Below, piece after piece: positions 37,001 to 49,260 of a stretch of 64,000 nucleotides of DNA (position 1 is the stretch's first letter; each line of letters opens with the position of its first letter). The DNA comes from Paragyromitra xinjiangensis (Eukaryota; Ascomycota; Pezizomycetes; Pezizales; Discinaceae). The notes beneath the pieces were generated by a model, which saw only the letters and a program-made list of their open reading frames with translations, searched no databases and was not told where the DNA came from. The stretch spans positions 447,001-511,000 of the forward strand of contig JBCAMK010000004.1 in NCBI GenBank assembly GCA_038503065.1, read 5' to 3'. Position numbers and translations under genes: made by a program.

Positions 37001-40000
37001 GTATGTGAGGTGTCACGAGAGCTGAGTTATCATAATGATAATAAGGGGTCAAAACTTTGACTTTTCTATGTATGAGTGTCTCACCTCCCAGATCATCGCA
37101 TGTCCATTGGTTCGGCGACTTCTCCGAAGTTATAATAAACCCACATAATCTCCACAGACCATAGCTAATTCCTCGAGTAGTTATCATACCCGGGGTTGGA
37201 TACATTTTCTCATAGCACGTAATAATTGAGCATTCGGGACGTTCTCTAGGAACATTTTGCTTTTTTTGTTTCAGCTTCTTCTGTTGGTCTCGGCCCAACT
37301 CGTTTATATAAAAACTTCGGCTCAGGCCGTTGAAGCTTGACCATGTCCTCCTTCCCAAATAACGGACACGGGAAATTCCATTAACCAAACTTCCTTCTCC
37401 ACAAGTTCAGGGATCAGAATCTTATCTCCGTCCACACGATCCTGGATCGCCAGGTGCGGGGTTGGTGTTGAACGGCATACTTTGTACTGTCGTGCAACCT
37501 GCATGGTGAGTTCCGAGGGCGCCGAATCCAATATCTTTATTTCATGGGAATATGACTGATATTTTATTGCAGTTCGTCAAATCATACTGCCTAGGAATTT
37601 GCGGTTGGTCGAACTTCGCGGTAGGATTGCAATTGACTGATTGATTGATTGATAATTCACACGCATCCAACCCCTTTGGTTATATGGCGGCTTAGGATAC
37701 CTCGAGAGCACAGGAACTTATGAGTGTCGATCTGGTATTTAGTGGCTGGGTTTCATCTCCCACGTGGTTGCTTCTTCTAGCATCAGCTCGAGCTTCGGCG
37801 TACTACGATATCGGTTTTCTCTTCTCAAGACTCTACGACATACAACGGAGTCTCTATGGTTGTACTACCCTTCTTTTCATATTTGACCTGCATTGGGCTT
37901 TCCTGTGCCTCTATCTGGAATGATTGAGCCTAACAATACGAGCAGGCCTATGCTAAAGTGCCAAGGTCAACCAAGGTACTTGTTCCCTGGTACAGATATC
38001 TCGGTGAGCAGAACACTCCCCTTCTGGTCAGTACATGCGAACCGGCTCGGTATAATTCGATGCTTCGAACCGTTTCGGGCCATCGGAAGCAAATTATGCT
38101 GCTCGGGATACCTAACCCATGGTATATACGTACTCTGGTACATATGCGAACTGTTACAGCGGTCTACCCCACAGCAGTGCAGTTGTCTGTATCTGTGTTA
38201 ACCCCGTTTCATGGCCGCTCACGTGGGTATCTTTTTATGCGAGTATAAACAAGAAACCGTTAGTTTATCTTGATAAGCGTGTCGGTTGTGGTAGCTAGCT
38301 ACATGTAGATACCCGTTCCATCTTACCCAGATGCCGAACGCAGTGCCGATGTTCCGTTCCATCGGCGTTTCCGAAAAAATAAATAAATAACCGCACCGTT
38401 TACGGGGTAAAGTCCTGCTAAGCCTCAGTGGGGATATTCTGCACGAGGAAATTTGGGTTTTTAGTTCCCGCTTCGCTTGCTTGAGGATTCGCGCTATATA
38501 TCGAGTGATCTGCGATGAAGCGACCAAAGAGGTCCACGGATGTCAATTCATGGGGGCAGATCTGGCAAAAGCGCAGGATCTGTCTGGGTTTGGGTATTAC
38601 AAACTTAGGCATAGATATGCATAGCCCGCTCAGAAGCCCGGTCAGGTTTGTTGCAAGAATAAGCCTACCAATTGAGATTGAGTAGTATCGCAGTCCCTCA
38701 AACCTCATTGATTTTACGAACACGAGACGACTTCTGGTGGTGATCAATCCCTTCGGCCAGACCGGTTTCAAGCAGTAAATCGTTGGAGGACGGAGGATTG
38801 TTGACCCGAGCTTGGTCAGCGACTGAGACGTCTTGCGACGTGAAAAGCTGTCGTTAGGAATTGATTTCCTATCAAAGGTCGTTCCTCCAGTTAACCTTAT
38901 GCGATTACTAAGATCTTATTCATGGGCATATTCACCTCCTCTCACTCGGTTCTAGAGCTGATGCATATCTATCCGCGGATAACTTCATTAGGATGGCGAG
39001 AGGTAAAACAACTCTCTTCTTACCTTCCATTTTAGTTGTGCACTCGGTTTTTCTGAGCGCTGACTATTGAAGAGGTATGCTGAGCCGTATGCCTGCTGCG
39101 GGCTGAGTGCTCGAGGCTCTAATCTTTGTTGCCGTACAGTCATTTGCCGACCCTTGATAATTTGATCTCCATGGCCGTAAGACTGAGTAATCCGTAGGCC
39201 TGAGCCTTGAAATCTTCTAAGGCGCTATGAGCAAGAGTCTCACGAACACCCTTTGATTCCAGGCACCTGAAACCCTTCACATGCACTTATAAAGAGAAGA
39301 TCTTTAGTAGGCGATTTGCGCTGGCGTTGTGATAGATCCTAGTTGAAACTTCAGCAAGCCCTGAGTGTCTTGGAAATTGTTTCAGGTCTACGTCATCAAG
39401 CACACAGACCTGCTTGATGCTGAACACCTTACTAGTTAGCTCAGATCGTGTGGTGGCATTTTTATGGCTGATCATACACTTACAATTAAGGGCATTTGGG
39501 TACGTCACTGTGCGGCAGAGATTGCAGCCACCATGACAGGCCATATATTAAGCACCTTGGCAGGATGATCTGGAAAGTACCGGATGTCTGATTGGCTGGA
39601 TTTTGGATGGCTCCGATCAATACCTAATCTGGGATTTGGTAATAATTACTACTGAGTAGTAGACGGTCTGGTAAGCAACTGATGGAAAAATCTGGCTGAA
39701 AAATTTTCTAATGTTGTGACTTTTCTTTTGCCACTCGGATGGATATTCTTTATCAAATAAAATTTAGTCATGCTCTGTTTAGGTGAGCGTAGTGCATCGG
39801 TTTCTCTGTGGCGGTTTAAAATGTTTTAGCTCTGAGGTGGTGTGAACACTCGGAATATCAATGGCCAACCTGCCTCGGTGGCTGATGTGGTATGTGCTCA
39901 GGTGTAACAGGGTCTCAACGACTATTCAATGTCGGAACTGGCATCAAAAATTATAGAGCGTCTAAGACCGTTAGGTTAAACGTGAAGTCCGTTTTAGAGA

Positions 40001-42314
40001 AACCAACTAAATGTATTTTCCAAGCTCTGTTCGAGTCTGTTCGATCGGTCCCTTAAATTTCGATAACGAGAGTCGTCTCTCTCAACAGCTGTTATTCATA
40101 GTCCAAGGTTGTGCCTATATTTGCAGAGATAAATCAGTATGGAGCTTTCGCGTAGGCTGTAGCTTTGTGTGAGATCTGCCCTTACAGGCTTGAGCGCTGT
40201 GGAATACGAGTACCCTCCGAAGAGAGAGAGCTGGTGGTAGAGAAGCCTTCTTAGTAAGGTCGCGGGCGAGATTTAAAAGCCAAGTGGTAATAAAGGAGAC
40301 TGAGTTTTGGACCTCTCGGTGAATATCTGGTAAACTCCTCGTTTTCTCCGGGGGTGAAGTTGGGCTCCTTTATATGGCTAGAATACTAGAACTAAGTAGA
40401 TTTAGTTTGTTTTCCGTAATGGCTTCATTTGTAGATTACGGTCGTACCTGATGCCTGAGTCATAGCTGATCACTCGAAGTTTAGTCTGGTGTTGTTTACA
40501 TATAGCCTCATAGTCGTTCGCGCGTTTCGCAAGGGCACAGAAGGGTGATAGTAGAGGAATCCCGGAAACTGGGGACCCTTGGTTGACTTGATTTTGAGCG
40601 GAGAAGTTTAGCGTTGGGGTTTGCAGCCCCTCAAGCTTAGCTGAAGTCATAAAGATACCGCAGTCTAACGAGATGCTATTTTATTTAGTATATTTGTGCC
40701 CTGAAACGGTGAAAAAATGATTGAGCAAAAAAAGCCATTTGGGTAGGGCATTTTCGGGGCGGTTGCTGACACCTTTCCCCGCCTGACTCGCCCCAAGACG
40801 AACACTAATTATGTATCAATTTTCATATGTGCCTGTATAAATCTGCTTTGTGTTGTGATGGGGGTTATTGTAAGGTTTATCGATCGAGATAGCCTTGAGT
40901 TGATATTGATATGTTGCGCTATTTTGTGAACCTTCACATATGTGTTCTGTGCCTCTGCCCTTTATCTCGTGGTTTTATAGCCTAACCTCCACTAACCCTC
41001 GGATGCACCTCACTCTCCTCAACTCTCCACTATTCTACCAAATCCTCTGTTCATCCCTGCGCTCCATACTAAACTCGCAGAACGAAAATGCCTACCATCA
41101 GGGGGCATAAACAGCAGCTCGCAGCGTCAACGCTTAGCTCTTGGCAGAGAGAACCTGCAGAGTAGAGCTTGAGCGGGGACGCGGTAGATCGGGGGCTGAA
41201 AATGAAGTTCATAAAGTGAATGATGGATGGCATAAAGAACTCATCAGCAAGTTAACTGATGAAAGGAAGGTGGCCGAAGAAGAAAAGGGACGGAGAGGGA
41301 AGAGAAGAGAGAGAGATGGGGGCATGCAAGAAAATGGGGGGTAGGTTACCAACGGGATTATTAGGCGATGAAAAACCTAACAGTACCATGGAGTCTAGCT
41401 CAGACAGCATAATGCAGGGTCCGCATGGGTCATAAAAGCTGATGAACTCATCCAGTCTATTGGCACCCACGGGCCGCGCCGGGCGATCCAACTCCTACGA
41501 GAGTGAGTATTACAAAGATAGTTTTTGGCACCACCATCGATTTCGTTGTTGCTCTCGCTACCTATGCATTTTATGGCGAGATTGCAGCTCCGAGCGTAGG
41601 AGTTAGCGGGGAGATGCATGGGGGAGGGAGGCTAGTAAACGAGCGGGGAAGCGAAAGGCTGGTTAGACTTGATGAATGGAGAATGTATTCTGTTCGTTTG
41701 GATGGGGGTAAGGGATGGATATTTGGAAATTTTGTCAGCAGCAAATTGTAGGGAGTGATAAGCAGGGCAATGGGTATAAACGATGTTGATAGCTGTTGGC
41801 TTTTTTTAGGGGGGGTAGCATCTGGGAGGCAGGATTGCTTGGATCGTTGAAGATATATAGCTAAATTGCAACGCACAATTATATCCTTAGCTATCGTTCA
41901 CCTACTGACCATTTGAAACGCCCTAAAGCTACCATCTGCATACTTTTATGCCTTTGACTTCGGTAATGCCCTGCTACCCTGCGACCTTCCGGTGCTAAAG
42001 ACTGGTTATTTTATAGAGGATATGTATATGTGGATGTAGAGTAGAAGAGTATGATCACTGACCGTCACTCGTTCTCCTACCCACAACCACGTGACTCTCG
42101 CTATCTCAACCTATAGCGCGCACCCTACCATAGCGCTGCATTATTACTAATTATAGGCTTTAGGAGGCCTTCTTGCTCTTGGTAGCCAGATCACCCTTGT
42201 GACTACAGCTTTATCGATGTCTAGGCTTGCTGGAATATGTGGATATCTTGATCATTGATCCTCACGATAGGGGATATTTGGCTTTAGTGTTTTGGCTATA
42301 GTAGGTTCCTTAAT

Positions 42315-42770
42315 GTGGAAAACTTTCTGGAGGCGTGCTTGCATGGGAAATTGGGGGATATATTTTATTGCCTAGATAGATGCGACAACTGGGACAAGCT
42401 GAATAGATTTAAGTGTCCTTTCGGTAGCACACACAGCTCTCACCTGCTAGCAAGCATATCTCTTCTCGCTCTCCTAAATGAGCTTTTACGTCAAATAGCG
42501 CAGTGTGTCGCCTGTTCGGGTGGCGGGGACGCTAACCTTAATAACTTCACATGTACCAACCGCTGCCTGTACGGCCAACTAAACGCAGACCTCCATGGGA
42601 TCATCAACAGCGAATATCTCCTCCATCAGGGGATTTAGAATGATCAAATAAACGCTATTTCCCTGGTACTAGCCTATGGGGCCGAGCTCAACATCTCCTT
42701 CAAACCCTCCGACGATCAAAACGCTGTCGAGCTCGCTGCCTGTCGCTGTCGCTGCCGCAACTCCCAATGC
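42315..42770 (+). pseudogene. possible decayed ankyrin-type relic
   Basis: A 107-codon frame (MENFLEACLHGKLGDIFYCL...) ends at a TAG. Reading on in the same direction (frame starting near 42639) gives SLVLAYGAELNI, then DQNAVELAACR, before a run of Cys/Arg codons and a stop. These two blocks look like the second helix and loop of one ankyrin repeat and the start of the next (LLLxxGADLN...TALELAA). It lies 2 kb upstream of the ankyrin STAND gene on the same strand. With stops between blocks it cannot be an intact gene. The match is weak and could be chance. Confidence 0.25.
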
Positions 42771-44589
42771 TAATGCCGCTTGGATAGCTTTCTGCCTGCT
42801 GATCTAGCACTGTTGTAGAAGCATTATAACACCTTGGTCTTTCTATTGAATCTAAGCGGTAGACCAACCTTAAAGTCTCTCTTGAGCACGGCTCAAGTGG
42901 TGGTATAAGGAGAACATGCGGTTGTATTGACTAATCTAACAAATTGGGCTAACAGCCTAGCCTATTCTAGAATAGTATCAAACTGGGGACTTTTGATAGT
43001 GCTTAACTAGATATTATACTCTCGCTGTTCCTTCTTCATGCCCTTTAGGTGACCCATACTTGCTGTAATTTTGCTGTAGAGAGCTAGTGGGCAATTGCCA
43101 CAACTTTGTGGAGATTGGTAAGGTTTAGCATGACGCCCAGCTGCAGGGTTGATCAAACTCAAGGCATAGCGGAACGCAACCCAAAACCAGTACTTGACTC
43201 AACGGTCTTGCTTCAATCACAAAGACCTTGCTCTTGATTTGAGAGTAAAAGCGTATAACGGGGGATAGGAGTTGGTGGTGTGGGGGTTGGATTGTGCACA
43301 AAGAAAACAGAGCTTCCGAAAAAGCTACACATATCATATATCTAGCTCTGGCCTATCAGCAAGAGCTTTTCCCTGAACTATTAACGTGAGTGTAGAATCA
43401 CATTCATTATGTTAGCTTCTGTACACGTTCTTGTACCCCGTGGGGAAGCATCAATGATATCAGTTCGGTAGGGGGTGTGACCTATGGACGTGCGGCGGTG
43501 GCAAGCTTCGTGAGTTCCCATAAGATATCACTCGCCTAATTTTACAAGTCTCCTTTCTCGATTGTGATAGGTATGGAAGTGATTTGTTAGGTGTACCCAG
43601 CCACATTTTCTCAATATAATGCCACATCTACTGATGGCATCGCAAGGCTTAACGATTTAGATGGCGATACCGTTATTTCTCGAATAAGTATTTCGTTAGT
43701 TGAGATAGCTGCTTTTGTGCTTGCATGTGTTTGATAGGAGAAGAAGGTGCAATTATATCGGTTTTCGTAGGTTGTCTCGGAGTGGAAACACGTGAACTCA
43801 AGCTAGTGGTTAGCTACGAGGTTGGTCTCCGTACTTAAGGGTTTAGTGGGACCTCCCTTTTCAAGCTCTAGTCTGGATAATCTTTTTGCTATTTCTTATA
43901 GGTTTTTCTTTCTGAGTCCGTGGCGGCGGTAGTCCTGCTTAAGGTGGTGAACACGAGGTGAAGTGCCTTGAACGAGGTTGAAGGGTTATGGGTGGTAAGA
44001 GCCTAGCGTATTTCTGCTCAGCCCGTAGGCAGCAACCATAGGCAGTAGGGGTCTGGGTTGGCTGCCTAGTCCACCGATAGCAACCCTAGTGATCTGGGAA
44101 GGCCACCCAACACAAGCACCTAAACTGGCAAACCTTAACCCAATATAGGTATCTAATACCCAGAGTAAATCCACTCTGTCCGGGTCTGGGCTTTGAACGT
44201 GCAGCAGTGGTGGGTGAAGGGCCTTAGACAGTTCATTTGGTATCATTCATGATTATGGTCTTTCACTCAGGACATGCGGCTCCCCGAAGGGCAACAGGAC
44301 CGGGTCTACTGAGATCTACCGTTACTCTACATAATGGATTGGGCTGGTTCTCGCCTCGGGTGATGCATCTCAGCCGCATGAGTTGGCACCTTAGCGACCA
44401 TTGGCCGATCTGTGAGAACTGCGCGTTGTCAAAATTGACCCCCTCTTTCTCAAGAGACACTTTGCTCGATAAGGATCTATTTTGGATTTCAAATTCCTAG
44501 GCTTACCATCGACATTATCAGCTTTATCAACATCACCAACTCAGCATTCAACGCGCCCAAGCTATTCGTCTCAGTTACTACAGACAGTT

Positions 44590-47500
44590 ATGGATCCAGT
44601 AACAGGAGTGGGACTTGCCGCGAGTATCATGGGTGTGGTACAGCTTACCGGAACACTTCTCACTTTGACTTATGGATATATCGGCGCAGTAAGGTCAGCA
44701 CCCAAGGATATCCAGGAGCTCCAGCGATCTCTTCAAGAGTTTAGCCAATTCCTTCAAGACTTGGACAACCGCGTCAAGAAGAATCCCCAGTTGGTATCGC
44801 TTACCAGGCTTAGCGGCAAAGATGGACCACTCGAGCGGTGCTCTAAGGAGCTTGAAGGTCTTCGCTTGAAATTAGAAAAGCCAGGGAAGCTCAAGAGATT
44901 TGTGTGGCCTTTGAAAGAAGCAGAGGTTTTACAATTCTCTGTGAGATTAGAGGGATACAAGAGCTCCTTTACCCTAGCTTTGGGTTTGGATCACCTGTAT
45001 GTTGAGGGCGTGGTTCTTGATCAGAGGATTGCTCTGCTGACGATGAACTAAGGTCTGTGTCCCAAGACATGAATCTTGTGGTACAGTTAGAAGCTGCGGA
45101 ACAGGCTGCGTGGAGACGAAGTGAAATCGACCGGAGAAAAAAAAAGGACGCTCTTCGCGCTGGTAAGAAATAAAGCCCTTAATACCAGAACAACAACTTT
45201 TCTGACTCGACTACCAGCGGGAGCGCAGGGGCTATCTCTCAACTGGCTATATCCAGAGCCTACCGGCACAAAGCATCTTGAAATCAGCGACAAGAGACAA
45301 CAAGGAACCGGGAATTGGTTTCTGAAGTCACGCGAATTTAATAGGTTTATTGAGGAGAAGGAAGATGCTTCGTTGCTGTGGGCTCATGGCATTCGTATGC
45401 ACGCCTGCGTGTGTTTAAGATGGAGGCCATAGCTGACCGGGGTCTCTTCATTAGCTGGCGCGGGGAAGACGTACATCAGGTATACTGTTTTTTTGTATAA
45501 AGTTATCACTAGCTGGGCTGATTTCTAAATAGCTCACTTGTGATCGACTATCTGAAGGACCAGGAGCCAACTAAGTGGGGGGTTGCACATGTTTATTTCG
45601 ACTACAAAGACCAGCAACAGTACAAACCCAGGCTTGTCCTTGGAAGCTTGGCCAAACAGCTCGCTCTGCGGGCCCCACAAATTCCCGAATTCAAGGAGCT
45701 GCGCGAGATTCTAAAGAAGGAAGAAAGGGAGGCTACCTTCGAGGAGCTGTATAGAGTTCTGCTTGTGACTGCGGCGCCATTCTCTCGTGTATTCCTCGTG
45801 TTTGATGCGTTGGACGAATGTGAACCCGATGATCAACGGGAACTTCTTTCATTATTCGAGCGGATGAAGAAGGATAACTTCAACATATTCCTGACGAGTC
45901 GACCTTCAGGGGATATGCAACTGTCCCTAACTCAAGCAACAAGGATCGAAATTTTGGCGAATGAGGAAGATATAAAGCTCTATATCCAGGAAAAACTCAA
46001 TAGGCACCCACAGGCGAAGCTTCTCATTCAAAAAGCCCAGTGTAATGATATAACTTCGGACCTTATTGCTTGTACGCAAGGAATGTGAGTTTAGCTCTGC
46101 GCACATGATTCAGAAGGGATCTTTCTTTTCTCAACGGACTTGCAAATATGGCGTCTGAGGTAGGAGGTCGCTTTTTACTGAATTTGTTTAGGTTTCTACT
46201 TGTTCGCTTCTATATCGAGGATCTTGTTCAACAAACCAGCGCGGGTTTGATCCGGACCAGACTCGAGGAACTCAAAAGGTCAACCGCGAAACAGGGTACA
46301 GGGCCTTTAAATTTCATCTACGAGCGGGCGATGAAGACCATACGCAGTCAACACGAAAGCCGTAGAGACTTGGCGATAAAGACTCTCTCGTGGCTTATGA
46401 AAGCCCAACGGACTCTTACCTTTGATGAACTCCGGGTAGCAGTCTCTGTTAAGCATCAGCAATACAAAATCGATGACCTAGAAATGCCGGATAGAACGAT
46501 GTTGCTTGATGTCTGTTCCAGCTTAGTGATGATTGACAAAAACACCAACACCGTCCGTTTTGTTCATTACACGGCCCAGGAATTTCTTCTTCAAGACTCT
46601 GCGCTCCTGGAAGCTGCAAGTTTCAGTGTTGCCATGGCCTGCACCACTTATCTCTCATTTGATGTCTTTGCCCAAGGTGCCTGCATATCGGAAGAGGCTT
46701 TGCAAGCTCGGATACAGATACATCCTTTCTTGTTATACGCGTCTAAATACCTGTCTTTCCACCTTCAAGGTTGCAACGAGAGCTTGTCTACAGGTGTGGT
46801 CCTCGGGTTCCTTAGGCGCTCAGGCAGCGTCGATTCTTTTCAGCAGGTCGAGTATAGGGAGCAGTATTTCGATCTCCCCGAAGATCTGAAATTTAGGGGC
46901 TTGTTACATATGGTAGCCTATGTAGGACACGCTCTCGTAACTGAACTATTGCTTGAAAATGGAGTTGATCTCTGGGTTATGGATGACTGGAAGAGAACGG
47001 CACTACACTGCGCAGCGGACAGGGGAAATGAGGCGGTCGCGCGGGTACTGATCAAGAGAGGGAAGGGGATGAATGGTAACGCATCATGGGGGGCGATAGG
47101 AAAAGATCATCAAGTTATGGCCCGGCTGCTCGTTGAAAGTTCCGTGAACAGAAAGAAATCGTATAGAGCGGCAAGACGAGGACGTCAAGCTGCAGCCTGG
47201 GTGCTGGGGGGCTATATTTCAGTTTGTGACGATAATCGAAGAACAGCACTGCATCTGGCGGCGGTGCAAGGCCATGAAGCGGTAGTCCAGTTGATGGTCA
47301 ATGAGGGAGCTAATATTTCGGCTAAGGATTTTAAGGGGGAGACGGCGTTACATATTGCAGCGAGAAGGGGGCATAAGGGGGTAATTCAGGTGTTGGTTGC
47401 GGGTGGTGCGAGTATTTCAGCTCGAGATGAGAATGGGGATACGGCATTGCACGCTGCAGCACGGAGAGAGAGCGAGGAGGTAGTCCAACTATTGGTGGCG

Positions 47501-48322
47501 AAGGGTGCAGATGTTTCGGCCCGGAATAAATCGGGAGATACAGTGTTATACAATGCAGTATTGGGGGGGAGTGAGAAGTTAGTCCGGCTATTGATTGCGG
47601 GGGGTGCAGATGTTTCGGCCCGAAATAATTCGGGAAATACGGCGTTGCACACTGCAGCACGGAAGGGGAGCGAGGAGGTAGTCCAACTATTGGTAGCGGG
47701 GGGTGCAGATGTTTCGGCCCGAAATAAATCGGGGGATACAGTGTTATACAATGCAGCACGGGGAGGGAGTGAGAAGGTAGTTCAACTATTGATAGCGGGG
47801 GGTGCAGATATTTCGGCCCGAGATGGGTCGGGAGATACAGCGTTGCACAATGCAGCATGGAGGGGGAGAAAGGAGGCAGCCCAACTATTGGTAGCGGAGG
47901 GTGCAGATGTTTCGGCCCGAAATAATTCGGGAGATACAGCGTTGCACGCTGCAGCACAAGGAGGGAGCGAAGAGGTAGTCCAAGTATTGATAGCGGGGGG
48001 TGCAGATGTTTCGGCCCGAAATGAGTCGGGAGATACAGCGTTGCACGATGCAGCATCGAAAGGGAGAAAGGAGGTAGTCCAACTATTGATAGAGAGGGGT
48101 GCGGATGTTTCGGTCCAGAATGGGAACGGGAGAACAGCGTTGCATCAGGTCGCGATATCAGCCGGTTGTATTGGAGCTCTCGTGGTGGCTCAGTTACTGA
48201 TCGAGGCGGGGATCGGCATCTTAGTTCGGGATAATGATGGAAGGACAGCGCTGGATATACTGAGAAGTGATGGATCACGGTATGCTACGGCGATGGCTAG
48301 AGTTATAGAGGCAACGCTATAA
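44590..48322 (+). CDS. STAND/NLR protein with NACHT domain and ankyrin repeats
   Basis: Six exons, 44590..44996, 45053..45162, 45218..45394, 45455..45479, 45533..46084 and 46192..48322, encode 1133 residues. ATG 44590 (MDPVTG) is chosen over an in-frame ATG 36 codons upstream because it aligns with the left-edge paralogue. Order: fungal N-terminal helical domain (1 to about 135), charged helix, pre-NACHT linker (NWLYPEP...GTGNWFL), NACHT with Walker A GIPGAGKT at 230-237 and Walker B FLVFDALDEC, the winged-helix part (LSWLMKAQRTLTFDELRVAV; VRFVHYTAQEFLL), then about a dozen ankyrin repeats to the C-terminus. The repeats from about 47330 to 48130 are almost identical 33-residue units (DTALHxAA...VVQLLxAGGADVSARNxSG). 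STAND receptors oligomerise after ligand binding by the repeats and activate the N-terminal domain; in fungi this serves non-self recognition. The Walker A loop is on a 25-base exon. The ligand is unknown. Confidence 0.92.
47330..48130 (+). repeat. near-identical 99-bp tandem repeats (ankyrin array)
   Basis: About eight consecutive 99-base units within the last exon of the STAND gene. The words GGTGCAGATGTTTCGGCCCG and its one-base variants recur at each unit, as does GGAGATACAGCGTTGCAC. Units alternate between a TVLYNA type and a TALHxAA type, indicating duplication of two-unit blocks. Flanking ankyrin repeats are much more diverged. Confidence 0.9.
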
Positions 48323-49260
48323 AGTTCTAAGAGTAGGGTATAATGTGAATGGTGGGCCGTGGACGCTAAATTTGGCTTATGGAGATATGGTAATCGTTTT
48401 TGAACTCTAGTAGTTGAATTTTTCTTTTTCTTTGTTTTGATGTCTATTGTTAGAGAATCGTTTTGACTGGGGAGTTGTTCTAGCATAACCCCGAGTGAGG
48501 TGGGGGGTACCTTTTTTTCTAGGTTTTGATTATTTCGATTTCCGTCTTTTCATCCTGCCGCAATTTCCTCCTGTGATCTCCTTCTTTTCTTGGGCGCGGG
48601 CGGCGTTGGGGTTGGTAGCGTAACAGTCAGGGGTAAATCTCAATGATTGGAGCTTGATAGTACGTTTTCCTTCTCTAGGGAATACATGTAGTTTATATCT
48701 TTGGATTTTTCATATGTATTGCTGTGGGTTCAAGGTGGAGGTGGGGAGGATGGAAAGGTTTGGGTTAGCGTGATTTTTTTGTTGCTATGTGAATTTTTAA
48801 TTGCTTTTGAGAATACGAGGTGTTATTAGCGAGCGACTTGTATGAACAAGGGGAAATCTACTCCGTAAAGTTTGGACTGGCAGTTTGCTGAATGTCCACG
48901 CTTGAATGTTGGTGTGGAGCGAATAGAAAAAGTGGTGGCCCGTGCAATGTAATAAGGACCCAAACATTCCGTCCCGATTGAGACTAGGAAGCGTGCTATG
49001 AAATTGTACGTGAATTCAGCTTGGAAAAGTCGGAGAGATTGACTTTATCCAAGTGTGTATCGGTAGGAATCTATGGGGGGTGGCTCCCTCGAGTATCATT
49101 TCCCTCCTGTAGTAGCTCATCGATCATTGACACTCGCCAAGCCACGTCAACCCTAACCCACACCAGCTCATCCATCAACGCGACACTCCAGCTTCTCTAT
49201 CACCAACCTCACCACCCCCGAACACACCACCCCCGAATATACCCCACATACCACACAACG
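48323..49260. other. intergenic, 3' of STAND gene and 5' of ORC4
   Basis: No gene seen. The final 120 bases before ATG 49261 are C-rich with repeated CACCACC/CCCCGAA words, a likely leader of ORC4. Confidence 0.55.

Larger units (their letters stand above)
30308..44589. other. gene desert of 14 kb, no intact gene seen
   Basis: The longest non-coding tract. Frames are short and unrecognised. Notable details are a TTTTTA microsatellite at 31041-31072, a short ATAA repeat near 38378-38393, and an ankyrin-like relic at about 42315-42770 (listed separately). No transposase, reverse transcriptase, terminal repeats or tRNA were recognised. The sequence composition is similar to the 20-27 kb desert. 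Confidence 0.55.

Noticed and set aside
44482..44589. Upstream in-frame start of the STAND gene (MDFKFLGLP...)
   Set aside because: The paralogue starts at MDPLSL, matching the downstream MDPVTG; the extra 36 residues look like leader sequence.
47331..48278. 315-codon minus-strand open frame with repeated GPKHLHPP blocks
   Set aside because: It is the antisense of the ankyrin array; its repetition comes only from the repeats on the coding strand.
49021..49260. Upstream in-frame start of ORC4
   Set aside because: The 80 added residues look like translated leader; MPPKRK at 49261 has a good context and a typical nuclear basic N-terminus.
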